The position numbers and the translations under genes were made by a program. This document shows, one piece after another, positions 11,594 through 13,337 of a stretch of DNA of 13,337 nt. Below the pieces are notes generated by a model. The model was not told where the DNA came from and searched no databases. It saw only the letters and a list, made by a program, of their open reading frames with translations. The DNA comes from an uncultured Clostridia bacterium (GTDB lineage: Bacteria > Bacillota > Clostridia > Christensenellales > UBA1242), in NCBI GenBank assembly GCA_947631875.1, contig CANRMV010000016.1:1-13337 (forward strand). The letters are read 5' to 3'. Each line of letters starts with the position of its first letter. Position 1 is the first letter of the stretch.

Positions 11594-12439
11594 ATGACAA
11601 AAGAAGCAGCCGAAATTTTATATAATCAGAGTCACAAAGGCATTTTGCGAAAACCAAATTGCCTGCTTGACTCCAACCTAAAATCGATTGATGAAATGTT
11701 GAACGCTTTAATTGGCACAATATTTTTTAAAAATCAAGACGACATGCCATTATTAAAGAAAATCAGCCGCATTAGAGCATGCAAACATATGCTCAAATCC
11801 AACGAATTTGTGCAAGAACTGAAAGGTCGTGGCACAGTAAAAAAGCCATATCACCTTAAAACAATTTTTGGCGAAGGCGAATTTTTGGATATGCAGAACA
11901 TCTACACCGATGGAAAAATTCCAACATTCATAAAAAAGTTTTATTGTTTTGGAAATTGCTTGGAGTATTCAATGGCTTTGGCGCAGCACGGCATACACAG
12001 CACCGTTCTAACGGGCATTGGCTATTTTAAAGGTTCGTTTTTGCACTCTGTTTTGTTGGCAGAGCATGATGGCAATCCCCAAATTTTTGATTTCAACTAT
12101 GATTTGGTTATGGATAAAGATTTATATTTGAAACTGTTTTCTTTTGAAGTGCTTTCAGAAATAAGCGGGCAAAAACTGTTGGATGTTGCCGATTTGGTCA
12201 AAGCCGGGCCAAAAGTGAAAGATTATCAACTGCTTTTGGCTTTTGATGACTGCATAAAGTTTAAGAAGGAAGCACTCGCCAAGCAGGAACAGCAAAAAGA
12301 TGCCACCATCACCCGTCAAGAGCAACAAAAAGAAAATATCCCTCTCCATTGCCCACAAGAAAAACCAACCCCTCGCGAAAGCATCAACCTTGCGGGCAAC
12401 AAACAAAACGCAACAAATCACAATGAAAGAGAAAAATAA
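11594..12439 (+). CDS. Unrecognised protein with Cys/His/Asp (papain- or transglutaminase-like) signature
   Basis: This 281-aa protein belongs to no family I can name. Its central part reads FYCFGNCLEYSMALAQHG (117-133), LHSVLLAEHDG (150-160) and IFDFNYDLVM (164-173). A Cys in G-N-C-x-E-Y before a helix, then His on a strand, then Asp/Asn on the next strand, is the order and spacing of papain- and transglutaminase-like thiol enzymes, with C122, H151 and D166 (or N168) as candidates. The first 100 residues are helical; the last 55 are a polar Gln/Glu/Lys/Asn-rich, probably disordered tail with a repeated QEQQK. No signal peptide or membrane segment is visible. The ATG at 11594 is preferred over the TTG at 11588, which directly follows the -10 box. 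There is no ribosome site, so the mRNA is probably leaderless. It stands alone, with its own terminator. Confidence 0.75.
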   Translation: MTKEAAEILYNQSHKGILRKPNCLLDSNLKSIDEMLNALIGTIFFKNQDDMPLLKKISRIRACKHMLKSNEFVQELKGRGTVKKPYHLKTIFGEGEFLDMQNIYTDGKIPTFIKKFYCFGNCLEYSMALAQHGIHSTVLTGIGYFKGSFLHSVLLAEHDGNPQIFDFNYDLVMDKDLYLKLFSFEVLSEISGQKLLDVADLVKAGPKVKDYQLLLAFDDCIKFKKEALAKQEQQKDATITRQEQQKENIPLHCPQEKPTPRESINLAGNKQNATNHNEREK

Positions 12440-12441
12440 AA

Positions 12442-12470
12442 AAGAAGTCATTTGACTTCTTCTTTTTTTT
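12442..12470. terminator. Terminator of the 281-aa gene, overlapping the end of the PlsC gene
   Basis: The stem AAGAAGTCA/TGACTTCTT (12442-12450 with 12453-12461) is followed by a T8 run on the plus strand, two bases after the stop. The hairpin overlaps the last codons and stop of the convergent acyltransferase gene (12448), so it may also serve that strand. Confidence 0.8.
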
Positions 12471-13068
12471 GCTTTTTTGTTAAGTGCTGTCCGCGAAGTT
12501 CCAGGAATTTTGCTCGCACAACTTCACTTGCCTTTTCAAGTGTTTCCTCGTCAAGTTTTTGGTCATAAAACTCAGTTAGCTCAAAAGGTTTGCCAATGTA
12601 TATTTTCACAAGGCGGAAAAGTTTTGACTTTTTGTTTATCCAAACAGGCACAATTGGTGTTTTTGTTTTTATGGCAATCATGGCAAGCCCGCTTTTAATC
12701 TCGCCCAAAATTTGACATTCATCTTTAAGCCTTGTTCCCTCTGGAAAAATGACAAGATGTTTTTCCTCTTTAAGTGCTTTCATGCAAATTTTAATTGCGT
12801 TTATGTCGTTTTTATCGCGGTCAATGGGAACGCCGCCAAAATTTTTTAGAATGGCAGCAAAAGGCTTATTTTTAAAAAGTTCCTTCTTTGCCATAACAAC
12901 ATTTTTACGCCAAGTGTTAAGCCCAAACATAACATAATCCCAATTTGAGCGGTGATTTAGTGCAACAATCGCCTTTCCCTTTGGCATATTTTTTCGCCCA
13001 AACAAAATGGAAGGGTGCAAAAGTTGAAGTGGAATCCAAAGTAAAATTTTGCAAATTTGATAAAACAT
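12448..13068 (-). CDS. 1-acyl-sn-glycerol-3-phosphate acyltransferase (PlsC family)
   Basis: This 206-aa membrane-associated enzyme adds the second acyl chain to lysophosphatidic acid in phospholipid synthesis. All family motifs are present: NHRSNWD (38-44, the H-x4-D catalytic pair H39 and D44), NFGGVPIDR (76-84), FPEGTR (108-113) and TPIVPVWI in the motif IV position. The N-terminal hydrophobic stretch (YQICKILLWIPLQLL) fits a membrane anchor. The C-terminal tail is Lys/Glu-rich. Start: ATG at 13068 with GGAGAG upstream, 40 bases after the stop of the flavoprotein gene, with no terminator seen between; the two are probably cotranscribed. The family is very secure, though some members act on other lysolipids. 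Confidence 0.93.
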   Translation of the reverse strand: MFYQICKILLWIPLQLLHPSILFGRKNMPKGKAIVALNHRSNWDYVMFGLNTWRKNVVMAKKELFKNKPFAAILKNFGGVPIDRDKNDINAIKICMKALKEEKHLVIFPEGTRLKDECQILGEIKSGLAMIAIKTKTPIVPVWINKKSKLFRLVKIYIGKPFELTEFYDQKLDEETLEKASEVVRAKFLELRGQHLTKKQKKEEVK

Positions 13069-13108
13069 ATTTTTCTCTCCTTTTGAATTTTATGAACAAA
13101 AAGTTGTT

Positions 13109-13337
13109 TTATTGAAAGTTTTTTGCACAAGAATACGCTGTTGCCCAAGCAATTTGAAGATTAAAGCCACCCGTGAGTGCATCGCAATCCAAAACTTCGC
13201 CCAAGAAATACAGCCCACTCTCGTGTTTGCTTTCAAAGGTTTTGGGGTCAATTCCTTTCAAGTCAACCCCTCCGCTTGTGATGATGCCTGCTTCCAATTC
13301 ATACAGTCCACCAAACCGCAAAGGAAAGTTTTTAAGA
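13109..13337 (-). CDS. HI0933/BaiN-type FAD flavoprotein, C-terminal part (continues past the window)
   Basis: The last 76 residues are seen, open to the window edge. GGLYELEAGIITSGGVDLK, then KTFESKHESGLYFLGEVLDC, then DALTGGFNLQIAWATAY match the conserved C-terminus of HI0933-family flavoproteins (YhiN/BaiN group, NAD(P)/FAD-dependent oxidoreductases). The SGGV, ESK, G-L-Y-F-x-G-E-x-L-D and G-G-F-N-L-Q-x-A motifs complete the FAD site. The Rossmann N-terminus lies outside the window. The gene is followed after 40 bases by the PlsC gene in the same direction. Confidence 0.9.
   Translation of the reverse strand, partial: LKNFPLRFGGLYELEAGIITSGGVDLKGIDPKTFESKHESGLYFLGEVLDCDALTGGFNLQIAWATAYSCAKNFQ

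Overview
The window looks like a low-GC chromosome segment from a member of the Bacillota (Clostridia-like, possibly an uncultured host-associated lineage). Grounds: strong AAGGAGG-type ribosome sites, TTGACA/TATAAT promoters, U-tailed hairpin terminators, CCA-encoded tRNAs and AT-rich spacers. The genus cannot be named from the sequence. There is no transposase, integrase, CRISPR array or rRNA, and no gene-free stretch longer than about 300 bases; the longest gap is about 210 bases (7015-7227).

Layout. (1) 1-1720: the 3' end of a tRNA-Leu, a bidirectional terminator, then a minus-strand operon of two unrecognised proteins (132 aa and a roughly 374-aa protein broken by a one-base frameshift). 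(2) 1728-4661, minus strand: a LysR-type regulator broken by another one-base frameshift, a NUDIX (IPP-isomerase-like) protein containing a G8 tract, and a COG2509-like FAD oxidoreductase. (3) 4746-5684, plus strand: a 285-aa protein homologous to the frameshifted protein of block 1. Its near-perfect sigma-A promoter carries ten consecutive C residues between -35 and -10, so it is a phase-variation candidate. (4) 5722-10263, minus strand, accessory-looking: a P-loop kinase-like/HAD phosphatase fusion, two C-terminal remnants of a deoxyribonucleotidase-like gene, a C45-type autoproteolytic acyltransferase, a GNAT with a zinc-ribbon tail, a nucleoside-deoxyribosyltransferase-like protein, a pair of 28-nt direct repeats, and a rhomboid protease just downstream of tRNA-Thr(CGT). 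(5) 10302-11452: tRNA-Thr and a four-S1-domain protein. (6) 11560-12470, plus strand: a protein with a Cys/His/Asp papain- or transglutaminase-like signature. (7) 12448-13337, minus strand: a PlsC-type acyltransferase and the C-terminus of an HI0933/BaiN-type flavoprotein.

How the parts fit. Blocks 5 and 7 look like core genome. Block 4 has a loose nucleotide/nucleoside theme (kinase-like domain, HAD phosphatase, deoxyribonucleotidase remnants, deoxyribosyltransferase-like protein) and signs of repeated insertion and decay. Two regulatory patterns stand out. Three genes (starts at 7014, 8834 and 11594) have an extended -10 box ending exactly six bases before the ATG and no Shine-Dalgarno, so their mRNAs should be leaderless. 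One promoter and one coding region carry long C/G tracts that could vary in length. The most interesting unknown is the two-member protein family (95-1218 and 4795-5652), one copy broken by a frameshift and the other under a possibly switchable promoter.
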